62,303 nucleotides of DNA from Chloroflexota bacterium (GTDB lineage: Bacteria; Chloroflexota; Dehalococcoidia; CAUJGQ01). Below the pieces are notes generated by a model, which was given only the letters and a program-made list of their open reading frames with translations, was not told the origin of the DNA and ran no database searches. A program made the translations under genes and the position numbers. This document shows, one piece after another, positions 16,924 through 25,399 of the stretch (position 1 is its first letter; each line of letters starts with the position of its first letter). The stretch spans positions 1 to 62,303 of the forward strand of contig CAUJGQ010000080.1 of the NCBI GenBank assembly GCA_963170165.1, written 5' to 3'.

Positions 16924-19419
16924 CTACTGATGCACCGACATATTGGGTGTGTCGCCGGTGATACCCGCTGCCTCCAGCGATTCCAGCGTCGCGGAGGGGA
17001 GACCCAGCAGGTGGCCGAGCGCCCAGGCGGTGTGCTCGCCGAAGCGGGGGGCATTGATGCGGATATGGGCCGGGCCCGGGCTGAGCCGGTAGATGGGGCC
17101 CTCCATATCCCAGGTGCCGGCGTCGGGATGGGTCACGCGCTCGAAGAAGCCACGAGCACGCAGGTGCGGCTCAATCATCAGTTCGGCGGCGGTGAGCACG
17201 GGACCGCAGGGGACGCCCGCCGCTTGCAGCGTGTGGAAGGCGGCCATCTTGTCTTGCGCCGCCGTCCACGCTGCGATCACGCCATCCAGCTCCTCCTGGC
17301 GGGCATACCGCTGCGGCTCGGTAGCGTAGCGCAGGTCCGCCGCCAGTTCCGGCCGGCCGATGACGCGGCACAGCGCGGCAAACTGGGCGTCCGTCTCGCA
17401 GGCGATGGCGATCCACGGCTCCTCCGCCGGTGGGTTGGGGTTGGGTTCTGGCGGAGGTGGCACGTATGCCGCGGCGTCGCCCCGGCTGCCGTAGGGCTGT
17501 GTCTGCACCGGATAGACGCCGTGGGGGGCGTGGAATGGGTGGCGGTTGCCGAGCGGCGGCGGCTGGCTGCCGTTCATGCTGTGCGCGACGACGTACTCGC
17601 CGATCAGGCTGGTGAGCAGCTCGCGCTGCGCCAGCTCCACATACTGGCCGCGGCCGGTGCGGTCACGATGCAGCAGCGCGGCGGCCACCGCGCCGGCCAT
17701 CGCGGTGCCGGACATCGGGTCGCCGTAGGAAATGCCGGAGGCCTGGGGTCCGCCGTCCACGTAGCCGGAGAGCGACACCAGGCCGGATAGTTGCTCGATG
17801 TTGGTGCCGTAGGCCACATAGTCACGCTCAGGGCCGCTCTTACCGTGACCGGGCATCGACACCAGGATGATGGCGGGATTGACCGCCCGCAGCGCTTCGT
17901 AGCCCAGACCCAGCCGGTCCATCACCTCGGCGCGGTAGTTCTCGATCACGACATCCGCGATCTTGGTCAGCTCCAGCAGCAGGTCGCGGCCCGCCTCGCC
18001 GGCCAGGTCCAGCGTCACGCCGTACTTGTTGCGGCTGTTGTGGTTGAAGTAGGCGGCCTTGTTCCAGCGCTGCTCGGTATCGGGCGCGGCAAAGCCGAGA
18101 TTGCGGATCTGATCGTAGAAGTTGACTGCCTCGACCTTCAGCACTTCTGCACCCATATCCGCCAGCAGGCGGGTGCCGTATGGCCCGGCCCAGACCATCG
18201 TCAGATCCAGCACGCGCACACCGGACAGCGGCAGCGGCGGCACCGCGCCGGTGGCAGCGGGCATGGCCAGCACGGGCGTCTCCCGTGCCGGGAACCCCTC
18301 CTCCCCGGCGTCGCCCAGCAGCGGCGCGGGCGCCAGCCGCCAGGGAGTATCGCTCATCTGGAAGGGCGGGCCGGGGTACGTCTGCGTTCCGGCGGCGGGG
18401 TGATCACAGGTCCGCCAGTATTCACGCGCCGCCAGTTGGGGGGAGGCGCGCAGGTCGTCGAGGGTGTGGACGTAGGCCACGGGGGCGCGCATCTGTCCGG
18501 CGCGGGCGTACGTCGCCTTCTTCCGCTGACCCAGCGCCCAGCCCATGTAGATGGCGATCAGCTCGTCGTTGTGGGCCAGCCGGGCGGCGGGAGTGCTGAA
18601 CCGTTCGTCACGCATTAGGTCGGGCAGGCCCATCAGCTCTAGCAGGAAGGGCAGGTTGCGCGGCATGGCGTGGACGCCCAGGTGACCGTCTTCACACTCG
18701 TAGACGGCGATGGTGGAGGAGCGGATGTTGCCGCGACGGGTACCGAGCGAGCGGCCGGTGTAGGCGAAGGTGTTGAGCGAGGCCTCCAGCACCGAAGCCA
18801 TGCACTCCACGCCGGCGATGTCGATCTGCCGTCCCCAGCCGCTGTGGCGGGCGCCGAAGACGCCGATGGCGGCGGCGGCAAAGCCGTTGAGTCCTAGCTG
18901 ATAGTCTGCCTGATAGCCGGCGTTCTTCAGCGGCTCGCGGCCGGGGTCGCCGGTGATGGCCATCTGCCCGCCCATGGCAAAGGCTGTCAGGTTGGTGGCG
19001 GCGTAGCGGCTGTATGGCCCCGTTTGGCCGAAGGCCGTCAGCGAGACGAGCGTGAGGGCCGGATTGACGGCGTGTAGGGCCTCCCAGCCCAGGCCCAGCG
19101 CCGCCGGTGTGCCCGCCGGCAGGTCTTCGATCACGATATCGGCGGAGGTAACCAGTGCGAGGAAGGCGGCCCGGCCGGCAGGGGTGGCCAGATCCAGCAC
19201 GCGGCTGCGCTTGCCGGTATTGAGATAGAGGAACAAGGCGCTGGTTTCCGGGTGGGGGATGTCATTGAGGAAGGGGCCGTGACGGCGGGCTGGGTCGCCT
19301 TCCGGCGGCTCGACTTTCAGCACGTCTGCGCCGTAGTCTGCCAGCAGCTTGGCCGCGAAGGGCGCCGCGACCCCGCCCCCGAGCTCCAGCACCCGCACCC
19401 CCGCCAGCGCACCCGCCAT
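16924..19419 (-). CDS. Tandem-fused family III CoA-transferase (CaiB/BaiF)
   Basis: 831 aa, twice the usual length, with two complete CoA-transferase family III domains. Domain 1 (about 1-385) opens with LAGVRVLELGGGVAAPFAAKLLADYGADVLKVE and has a candidate catalytic Asp in NAGYQADYQLG. Domain 2 (about 405-831) repeats the opening (LSGVRVLDLTMVWAGPYGTRLLADMGAEVLKVE) and has its candidate Asp in GISYGDPMSG. A Pro-rich insert (PPPPEPNPNPP) lies in domain 2. Family members transfer CoA between carboxylates through an aspartyl-CoA thioester and form interlocked dimers; a fusion would make an obligate pseudo-dimer. ATG 19419 follows GAGG. Divergent from mprF. Substrate unknown. Confidence 0.9.
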   Translation of the reverse strand: MAGALAGVRVLELGGGVAAPFAAKLLADYGADVLKVEPPEGDPARRHGPFLNDIPHPETSALFLYLNTGKRSRVLDLATPAGRAAFLALVTSADIVIEDLPAGTPAALGLGWEALHAVNPALTLVSLTAFGQTGPYSRYAATNLTAFAMGGQMAITGDPGREPLKNAGYQADYQLGLNGFAAAAIGVFGARHSGWGRQIDIAGVECMASVLEASLNTFAYTGRSLGTRRGNIRSSTIAVYECEDGHLGVHAMPRNLPFLLELMGLPDLMRDERFSTPAARLAHNDELIAIYMGWALGQRKKATYARAGQMRAPVAYVHTLDDLRASPQLAAREYWRTCDHPAAGTQTYPGPPFQMSDTPWRLAPAPLLGDAGEEGFPARETPVLAMPAATGAVPPLPLSGVRVLDLTMVWAGPYGTRLLADMGAEVLKVEAVNFYDQIRNLGFAAPDTEQRWNKAAYFNHNSRNKYGVTLDLAGEAGRDLLLELTKIADVVIENYRAEVMDRLGLGYEALRAVNPAIILVSMPGHGKSGPERDYVAYGTNIEQLSGLVSLSGYVDGGPQASGISYGDPMSGTAMAGAVAAALLHRDRTGRGQYVELAQRELLTSLIGEYVVAHSMNGSQPPPLGNRHPFHAPHGVYPVQTQPYGSRGDAAAYVPPPPEPNPNPPAEEPWIAIACETDAQFAALCRVIGRPELAADLRYATEPQRYARQEELDGVIAAWTAAQDKMAAFHTLQAAGVPCGPVLTAAELMIEPHLRARGFFERVTHPDAGTWDMEGPIYRLSPGPAHIRINAPRFGEHTAWALGHLLGLPSATLESLEAAGITGDTPNMSVHQ

Positions 19420-19509
19420 CACCGTGCCTCACCTGTGAGCCGTGTCTCGCAGCGCAGTCTGGCACGACGGCCGGTGAGAGGGAAGGCTGCCGCGCGGAGG
19501 CGCCGGCGG

Positions 19510-19538
19510 CTGACGGTGCTGCCGGTGCGGCGTATGCT
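19510..19538 (+). promoter_or_regulatory. Candidate promoter for the mprF-like gene
   Basis: CTGACG (19510-19515) and TATGCT (19533-19538) are spaced by exactly 17 bp, a fair sigma-70-type match. Transcription would begin near 19545, giving a leader of about 53 nt. Confidence 0.4.
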
Positions 19539-19597
19539 CGGTCCAGAGGCACACCGCCGCGGCCCGCCGCGCTGTACATCGGACAGGTGCCCGCATC

Positions 19598-22381
19598 ATG
19601 GTCACAACGGCGCCGCATCCAGAGCCATCCTCCCCGGCAGCCGGCAGAGGGGGGCTGCGCCTGCGGCAGGCCGGTATGGCGGTGCTGCTGCTGCTGGCCG
19701 CGTGGTTCCTGCTCGCCAATCGGGCAGAGATCCCGCGGACGCTGGCCGCCGCCCGTGATGCCGACCCGTGGTTCCTGCTGTGCGGCGTGCTGTTCAGCGC
19801 CGCCTTCCTGCTGAACCAGGCGGCGTTTTACCAGGCGGCCTATCGGGCCCTGGGTTTGGCCGCGCCATTTCGCCGGATGCTGCGGTTGGCGGCGGCGGGC
19901 TACGTCCTCAACACGCTGGCATCCGCTGGCGGTGTGGCCGGTGTCGCCGTGCACCTGCAAGAAGCCGGCCGCCGCCGCCAGCCACGCGGACCGGTGACGG
20001 CGGCCTACCTGCTGTGCGGCCTGCTCGGGCACATCGCCTTCGCACTGCTGCTGGCGGCCGGGCTGGTCATCGTCTGGGTGGACGCCCGGCTGACGTTGAC
20101 GGAGGCGCTGGCATCCGCCGTCTTCGCCGTGTACACGGCCGGCTATGCCGCACTGGTCGTGACCGCCGCCGTCAGCCGGCCGGCCCTGCGGGCGTTGTAT
20201 GCGCTGCCGGGGCGCCTGACTGCCGCTGCGCGCCGTCTCGCCCGCCGGCCGGCTACCACCCCACTCACCGCCAGCGCTGCCGCCGACGAGCTGTACGACG
20301 CCATCCGCCTGCTGCGTCGCCGGCCGGCGGCTCTGGTGCGTCCGGCAGCGCACGCCCTCGTCGTGGAGGTGCTGGGGGTGGCGATGCTATGGGCGGCGCT
20401 GCGGGCCTTCGGTCAGCACGCCGGCGTCTCCTTGCCGGTGATCGGCTACGCCATCTCGGTGCTGTTCGGCATCGTCTGGGTGCTGCCGGCCGGACTGGGC
20501 GCCGTCGAACTGTCGCTGGGCGCCGTGCTGCTGTCGTTCAACGTGACGCCGGCGGCGACGGCGCTGGTGGTGCTGACCTACCGCCTGTTCGAGCTGTGGC
20601 TGCCGCTGGCGGCCGGCGCCTGGAGCGCCCGCAGCCTGATCTTTTCGCCGGAAGCGCGGGCGACGCCGGTCCGTCGCCGGCCGGGGCTGAAAGGCAGAAC
20701 GCCCCGGCGGGCGGTGGCGGCGCTGGCGGTGGCGGTCGGTCTGCTGAACGTGGCGCTGGTGCTGATCAAGCACCCGCCGCTCCGGCTGGCGGCGCTGCAC
20801 GGCCTGATCCCCCATGCCGCCGTCTCCACCTCCCGCTATGTGGTGCTGCTCAGCGGGCTGGCGCTGCTGGCGGCGGCGCCGGCTCTGGCCCACGGCAAGC
20901 GGCAGGCCTGGCGGATTGCCGTGGCGGCGGCGCTCGCCTCGGCGCTGGCCCACCCGTTCAAGCGCACCGACGTGCTGGGGAGCAGCGCCGGTCTGGTGAC
21001 GCTGGCAGTGCTGCTGGCCGGTGGGCGGCGGTTTCCGGCGCGCAGCGACCCGTTGCGGGTGCGACAGGGCGTCTGGTGGCTGCTGGCCGGCGGGGCCGGT
21101 GTGCTGGCCTACGGCTTTGCCGGCCTGTACCTGCTCGATGCCGAGTTCCGGCGGCCGGTTCACCTCGGTGAGGCGCTGGAGAACGCCGTTCGGCTGCTGT
21201 TTCTGCTGCCATCGACCACGATCGAGCCGCTCACCCGGCACGGCGCCTGGTTCATCGATTCGGTGCGGGTGCTGACGGTGGTGGTGCTGGCCGTGGCGAT
21301 GCGCTACCTGCTCCATCCGGTGATCCACCGGGCCACGGCGGCGACGGCCGAGCGGGAGCGAGTCCGCGCCGTGCTGGAGGAGTACGCGAGGACCTCGCTC
21401 GCCTATTTCCACCTGCTGGAGGATAAGTCGTACTTCTTCGCCGGCGACGGCCGCGCCTTCATCGGCTACACGATGGTAGAGCATGTGGCCGTGGCGCTGG
21501 GTGAGCCTGTCGGCGCACCGGATGCCTGTCAGGCCGTGGCCCGCGACTTTGCTGAGTACTGCGACCTCAATGGCTGGGGGTTCTGTTTCTACCAAGTCAC
21601 CCTGGCCGGGGCGGAGATGCTGGCCGCGGCGGGCCTGCGGGCGCTGAAGATCGGCGAGGAGGCGGTGGTGCCAGTGCAGCAGTTCACGCTCAGCGGGCGT
21701 GCCGCCAAGAGCATTCGTGCTGCCGTCAACCGGCTGGAGCGAGAAGGATACCGGGTGGAGGCGCTGCCGCGGCCGTTGGAGGACACGACCTACCGCGAAC
21801 TGGCCGCCGTGTCGGATGCCTGGCTGGCGCATGGCGGGCATCGTGAGCGGGCCTTTACCCTCGGCGCGTTTGACCGCGACTACCTCGACGCTACTGGCGT
21901 GGTGGCTGTGCGGGCGCCGGACGGCCGGATCGAGGCCTTCGCCAATCTGCTGCCATCGTTCCGCTCGGCCGATGGCAACTTCGACCTGATGCGCCGCCGG
22001 CCGGACGCGCCCAACGGGGTGATTGAATACCTGTTCGTGTGGCTGATCGATGCGTTTCGGCAGCGCGGCTGTACGGGGATGAGCCTGGGGCTGGCGCCGC
22101 TGGCCGGTATCGAGGGCAACGACCTGAAGGCGCGGGCGCTGCGGCTGTTGTATCAGCGGGGCGAGCGGGCCTTCCGGTTTCAAGGGCTGCGCACGTTCAA
22201 GGAAAAGTGGCAGCCGCGCTGGGAGCCGCGCTATCTGGTGTACCGCGGCGATCTGCAGTTGCCGCGGCTGGCGCTGGCGGTGGCCCGGGCCGGCGAACGC
22301 GGCCCGCACAGCCTGCGCGCCTGGCTGCGACAGAACCTGCCCGCCCGCCACCACGGCAGCTCGCCTGCGGCGTCGCTCTGA
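19598..22381 (+). CDS. mprF: MprF-like lysyl-phosphatidylglycerol synthase and flippase
   Basis: 927 aa, full two-domain architecture. The N-terminal half (to about residue 590) is polytopic and matches the lysylphosphatidylglycerol synthase TM/flippase region (VLPAGLGAVELSLGAVLLSFNVTPAATALVVLTYRLFELWLP). The C-terminal half is the DUF2156 aminoacyltransferase: ARTSLAYFHLLEDKSYFFAGDGRAFIGYTM, WGFCFYQV, a Lys/Glu-rich core (KIGEEAVV), and the closing block FRFQGLRTFKEKWQPRWEPRYLVY. Uses aminoacyl-tRNA to modify phosphatidylglycerol and moves the product to the outer leaflet, giving resistance to cationic peptides. The exact amino acid is not decided by sequence here. Divergent from the CoA-transferase. 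Confidence 0.9.
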   Translation: MVTTAPHPEPSSPAAGRGGLRLRQAGMAVLLLLAAWFLLANRAEIPRTLAAARDADPWFLLCGVLFSAAFLLNQAAFYQAAYRALGLAAPFRRMLRLAAAGYVLNTLASAGGVAGVAVHLQEAGRRRQPRGPVTAAYLLCGLLGHIAFALLLAAGLVIVWVDARLTLTEALASAVFAVYTAGYAALVVTAAVSRPALRALYALPGRLTAAARRLARRPATTPLTASAAADELYDAIRLLRRRPAALVRPAAHALVVEVLGVAMLWAALRAFGQHAGVSLPVIGYAISVLFGIVWVLPAGLGAVELSLGAVLLSFNVTPAATALVVLTYRLFELWLPLAAGAWSARSLIFSPEARATPVRRRPGLKGRTPRRAVAALAVAVGLLNVALVLIKHPPLRLAALHGLIPHAAVSTSRYVVLLSGLALLAAAPALAHGKRQAWRIAVAAALASALAHPFKRTDVLGSSAGLVTLAVLLAGGRRFPARSDPLRVRQGVWWLLAGGAGVLAYGFAGLYLLDAEFRRPVHLGEALENAVRLLFLLPSTTIEPLTRHGAWFIDSVRVLTVVVLAVAMRYLLHPVIHRATAATAERERVRAVLEEYARTSLAYFHLLEDKSYFFAGDGRAFIGYTMVEHVAVALGEPVGAPDACQAVARDFAEYCDLNGWGFCFYQVTLAGAEMLAAAGLRALKIGEEAVVPVQQFTLSGRAAKSIRAAVNRLEREGYRVEALPRPLEDTTYRELAAVSDAWLAHGGHRERAFTLGAFDRDYLDATGVVAVRAPDGRIEAFANLLPSFRSADGNFDLMRRRPDAPNGVIEYLFVWLIDAFRQRGCTGMSLGLAPLAGIEGNDLKARALRLLYQRGERAFRFQGLRTFKEKWQPRWEPRYLVYRGDLQLPRLALAVARAGERGPHSLRAWLRQNLPARHHGSSPAASL

Positions 22382-22390
22382 CCGATGGTT

Positions 22391-22490
22391 CTTACTAAAG
22401 GTAAGACCGTATACGGTGGGCGTGCGCCGTATACGGGTGTCAGGCAATACCCCCATCTGGCAACGGGGTATTACCCGGCAGACGTCGGGT
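22391..22490. promoter_or_regulatory. Dense inverted repeats upstream of the ferritin-like pair
   Basis: The 163-nt gap before the first ferritin-like gene holds: CTTAC-N5-GTAAG (22391-22405); the perfect palindrome CCGTATACGG twice (22407-22416 and 22427-22436), centre-to-centre 20 bp, i.e. about two helical turns; AATACCCC/GGGGTATT (22446-22453 and 22465-22472, 11-nt loop); and ACCCG/CGGGT (22473-22477 and 22486-22490). The two identical palindromes at 20-bp phasing look like tandem binding sites for a dimeric regulator; the downstream pair may be a leader hairpin. Confidence 0.6.
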
Positions 22491-22544
22491 GGTTCCGCAA
22501 GTAGCCTTTGCGCAATCTACCGACACTGGGAGGATGTCCCGCTC

Positions 22545-23615
22545 ATGGCTGTGCGCGAAGAAGTGCTACAGATGCTCAAGACCGAGCCGGACGCGCCCCT
22601 GAGCCTGGAATGGCTCAACCCGGGCACGGAATGGGGCGTACGCGCGCAGCCTGGCCGTCGCGGCCTGCGCATGGACGATATCCAGCTCGGTTCCTACGGC
22701 GATGTCCCCACCGTCACCCAGAACTTCACCGTCCGCCCCCGCGGCGCTGCCAAGCGCGCCGATTCCGCCCGCTACGGCCTGCGCTACTCGCACAAGTCCG
22801 ACGTGTGGGACTCCACCATCGGCCTGCTCTACGAAGAGGCCGTCGCCCGCCAGTGGTCCTCCGCCACAGACGTCCCCTGGGAGAAGCTGACCCAGCTGCC
22901 GGATGACATGGAACTGGCCATGTCTCAGCTTTGCACCTTCCTCACCCAGGTCGAGTTTATCGCGGGTGACCTGCCCGGCCGCTGGGTGCAGTACATCTCC
23001 GCCGACCATGCAGAGGTCGGTCTGTTCCTCGCCACCCAGGTCATGGACGAGGCACGGCACGAAGACGTCTTCCGCAAGCGCGCTCTGGCCAACGGCTGTG
23101 GCCTGCTCCAGGCCGGCGCCGGCGCCGTCTCCCTGCTGCAGGTGGCGGACTTCGCCGAGATGACCACGCTGTTGCACGTCGTCGCCGAGGGCTTCATCCA
23201 GTCGCTGTTCCGCATGGGTGAGCTGCTGGCGCAGAACGAGGCCGAAAAGAAGATCTTCCGGCTGGCGGCGCAGGACGAGTCCCGCCACGTCGCCTTCGGC
23301 GTCACCCACATGAAGTACCTGATGGAGACGGAGCCGGAGCGGCGCGAGGAGATCCACCACTACCTGGACCGCAACGAGGGCCTGCTCGGCACGACGCAGG
23401 CCGGTCTCACCGCCGGCGGCGCCTCCGCTGAGTCGCTCGCCATCCTGCTGGGCGGCGGCGTGGACAAGGTGGACCTGGGCTACCAGAAGCTGCTGGCTAT
23501 CCGCAAGCGCCAGATCAACGAGTACATGCACCGGCTCGAGGTCATGGGCCTGGGCGACCGCCGCGAGCGCATGAACCCCGACCTCAAGCAGTTCCTCAAC
23601 CCGCCGCGGGAGTAA
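22545..23615 (+). CDS. Ferritin-like di-metal carboxylate protein (R2/BMM-like)
   Basis: 356 aa, all-helical, no signal peptide. It shows the four-helix carboxylate ligand pattern of ribonucleotide reductase R2 and bacterial multicomponent monooxygenase subunits: Glu137 (QVEFIAGD), Glu169/His172 (MDEARHEDVF), Glu215 (VVAEGFIQ) and Glu245/His248 (QDESRHVAFG), with spacings 32-46-30 that fit the superfamily. An N-terminal motif RQWSSATDVPW is shared with its neighbour. Whether it is an oxygenase, an N-oxygenase (AurF-like) or a ligand-binding oxidase cannot be told; the radical Tyr of R2 is not obvious. ATG 22545 follows GGGAGG. It is 56 nt upstream of a paralogue that lacks the ligands. Confidence 0.82.
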   Translation: MAVREEVLQMLKTEPDAPLSLEWLNPGTEWGVRAQPGRRGLRMDDIQLGSYGDVPTVTQNFTVRPRGAAKRADSARYGLRYSHKSDVWDSTIGLLYEEAVARQWSSATDVPWEKLTQLPDDMELAMSQLCTFLTQVEFIAGDLPGRWVQYISADHAEVGLFLATQVMDEARHEDVFRKRALANGCGLLQAGAGAVSLLQVADFAEMTTLLHVVAEGFIQSLFRMGELLAQNEAEKKIFRLAAQDESRHVAFGVTHMKYLMETEPERREEIHHYLDRNEGLLGTTQAGLTAGGASAESLAILLGGGVDKVDLGYQKLLAIRKRQINEYMHRLEVMGLGDRRERMNPDLKQFLNPPRE

Positions 23616-23671
23616 CGCGCCCTTCTTGCTCCGCCATCTACCCAACGACCTACACGAGGACGCTTACACCC

Positions 23672-24769
23672 ATGACGACCAACGCCGAGAACCCCCAGAC
23701 CCCACCCGTGCCGGACTTCCCCTGGATGCGGGTGCCCACCGAGCGCGGCATGAAGCCCGCCGTCGGCCCCCAGGGGCTGCTGCTGGAAGATGTCGACGTC
23801 CGCTCCTACGGCGATGTGCCGGACGTGTGGCCCTACAAGAGCGACATGCCCCGCGGCGCCTATCCGCCGCCGCCCCACCTCGCCCTGACCGGCTCCTACT
23901 CCATCTTCGAGAAAGTGGAGGTCTGGTCCGACAACGTCCGTACCCTGTACGAGGACGCCATCCGTGACCGCTGGACCTCCGCCGCTGATATCCCCTGGGA
24001 GACGCTGACCGAGAACCCAGAGCACATCGAGCGCGCCATCTGCCAGGTGTGCACCAGCTTCTCCGAGCAGGGATACCTGACGGCGCAGGTGATCTCCTCG
24101 TGGTTCGAGAAGATCGCCTACGGCTTCCACGAGGTCAAGAACTTCCTCGCCACCCAGGTGTACGACACCGCCCGCCATCACGAGGCCTTCCGCAAGCGCG
24201 CCCTCGCCAACGGCGGCGGCCTTGGTATCGAGGGCCCAGGCATCTTCAACCGCGTGATCGCCACCTCTATGACCTTCACCGAGCTGGTGGTGAACCTTCA
24301 CGTCATCCGCGGCACCCAAACCCTGGTGACGTTGGAGGCGCTGCGCCGCCGTGCCGTCACCGAGGCCGACCGCGCCCTGATCGCTCTCACCCTCAAGGAT
24401 ATCAAGCGGCACATGGCCTACGGTGTCGGCCATATCGCCTACTACCTCAGCCGCCAGCCGCGCATGCTGGACCAGGTACACAACTGGCTGAGCCGCGCCG
24501 AGCTGTTCCTTGTCGCCGATCAGCGCAAGGACACCCCGGTCAACGAGGCGCTCATCATCCTGCTGGGCGACACTGCTGCCGAAGGCCGCGCCGCCCTGGA
24601 GGAAATGCGCCGTACCTTCGTCGCCTACTACCTCAACCGCCTGGCCGACGCCCGCGTGCCGGACCGCGCCGCCCGCCTCTCTGCTGAGCTGGCGCGCTTC
24701 GCCCCGGCCAACCGCGCCACGCCATCCAGCGTCCTGCTTCGGCCCGCCGCCGAAGATCCCGCCATCTAG
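23672..24769 (+). CDS. Ferritin-like paralogue with all carboxylate ligands lost
   Basis: 365 aa, clear paralogue of the preceding protein (shared SYGDVP, LYE-A----W-SA-DIPWE-LT, NFLATQV-D-ARH--FRKRALANG-GL, MAYGVGHI). Aligned by eye, the four Glu ligands are replaced: E137 by Gly134, E169 by Thr166, E215 by Gly214 and E245 by Ile244, while both His (169, 247) remain. It therefore should not bind a di-iron centre in the usual way. A structural or regulatory partner is likely, as with the beta subunit of methane monooxygenase hydroxylase or the inactive R2 of some eukaryotes. The pair is followed by two large hairpins, so the two genes seem to form a complete transcription unit. Confidence 0.8.
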   Translation: MTTNAENPQTPPVPDFPWMRVPTERGMKPAVGPQGLLLEDVDVRSYGDVPDVWPYKSDMPRGAYPPPPHLALTGSYSIFEKVEVWSDNVRTLYEDAIRDRWTSAADIPWETLTENPEHIERAICQVCTSFSEQGYLTAQVISSWFEKIAYGFHEVKNFLATQVYDTARHHEAFRKRALANGGGLGIEGPGIFNRVIATSMTFTELVVNLHVIRGTQTLVTLEALRRRAVTEADRALIALTLKDIKRHMAYGVGHIAYYLSRQPRMLDQVHNWLSRAELFLVADQRKDTPVNEALIILLGDTAAEGRAALEEMRRTFVAYYLNRLADARVPDRAARLSAELARFAPANRATPSSVLLRPAAEDPAI

Positions 24770-24783
24770 GCGCGCCCCCCGCG

Positions 24784-24841
24784 CCACGCATCAGCGGCCA
24801 GCACCGGTTCCCCGCCACCCGTGCTGGCCGCTGATGCGTGG
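24784..24841. terminator. Very long perfect hairpin between convergent genes
   Basis: A perfect 21-bp inverted repeat, arms at 24784-24804 and 24821-24841, with a 16-nt loop. It begins 14 nt after the stop of the second ferritin-like gene. Stem this long without a U-tract would stop or stabilise transcripts from either side. Confidence 0.6.
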
Positions 24842-24844
24842 GTG

Positions 24845-24885
24845 CGCGCGGTCCGCACCGCGCCACCCCCGGTGCGGACCGTGCG
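24845..24885. terminator. Second large hairpin next to the YbaK stop
   Basis: Arms 24845-24860 and 24870-24885 form a 16-bp stem (12 bp perfect, CGGTCCGCACCG in the core, one G-U) with a 9-nt loop. It is 3 nt after the first hairpin and ends just before the stop of the convergent YbaK gene, so each hairpin may serve one of the two facing transcription units. Confidence 0.55.
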
Positions 24886-24886
24886 A

Positions 24887-25399
24887 TCAGCTGTGCTCAG
24901 CCGTTTGCGAACGCTCCTGCGGAGCGCCGGTCCACCGGCCGCCGGTGATGGCCAGCAGATCGGCCGGGCGAATGCGGAGATTCAGCCCGCGCTGGCCGCC
25001 GCTGACATAGATGCCGTCCTCGGCATACGTCTCGGCAGCGCGGTCCAAGAGCGTCTCGAACCCTTTTCCGATCAGCGCTAGGGCGCTAATGCCGCCCACC
25101 TGTAGCTTGGTCAGCGCCTCCGCCTCGCGGTGAGCGGCGACGTGCAGCTTCTTCTCACCCAGCGCCGCCGCCAGCCCCTTGAGATTGACTTCCTGCTCTG
25201 CGGGCAGGATCACCAGCAGCGGCCGGTGGCCTCGTCCCTCGCGCAGCACGACGATGGTCTTGAACACCTGGGCGGCGGGCACACCCAGCAGCGCCGCGAC
25301 CTCCCCGGCTGAGTGAAAGCGGCTGGGATCGTACTCCACCGGCGTGTATGCCACCTTCCGCGCATCCAGCATCCGGGTGACGTTGTTGCGGACGGCCAT
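24887..25399 (-). CDS. YbaK/EbsC-family aminoacyl-tRNA deacylase
   Basis: 170 aa. The fold and motifs match YbaK/ProX domain proteins that hydrolyse mischarged aminoacyl-tRNA: SAGEVAALLGVPAAQVFKTIVV, LLVILPAEQEVNLKGLAAALGEKK, then TKLQVGGISALAL (usual G-V-S-P loop replaced by GGISA) and YVSGGQRGLNLRI (GxxG type). The catalytic Lys of YbaK is probably the Lys of QVFKT. Start ATG overlaps the DUF4126 stop (TGATG), so it is translationally coupled to it; GGAGGGG lies 9 nt upstream. The substrate tRNA is not assigned. Confidence 0.85.
   Translation of the reverse strand: MAVRNNVTRMLDARKVAYTPVEYDPSRFHSAGEVAALLGVPAAQVFKTIVVLREGRGHRPLLVILPAEQEVNLKGLAAALGEKKLHVAAHREAEALTKLQVGGISALALIGKGFETLLDRAAETYAEDGIYVSGGQRGLNLRIRPADLLAITGGRWTGAPQERSQTAEHS

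Noticed and set aside
20387-22456. 689-aa open frame on the minus strand opposite mprF
   Set aside because: Composition is Gln/His/Arg-rich and lies antisense to a clear MprF homologue, as expected for a GC-rich shadow frame.
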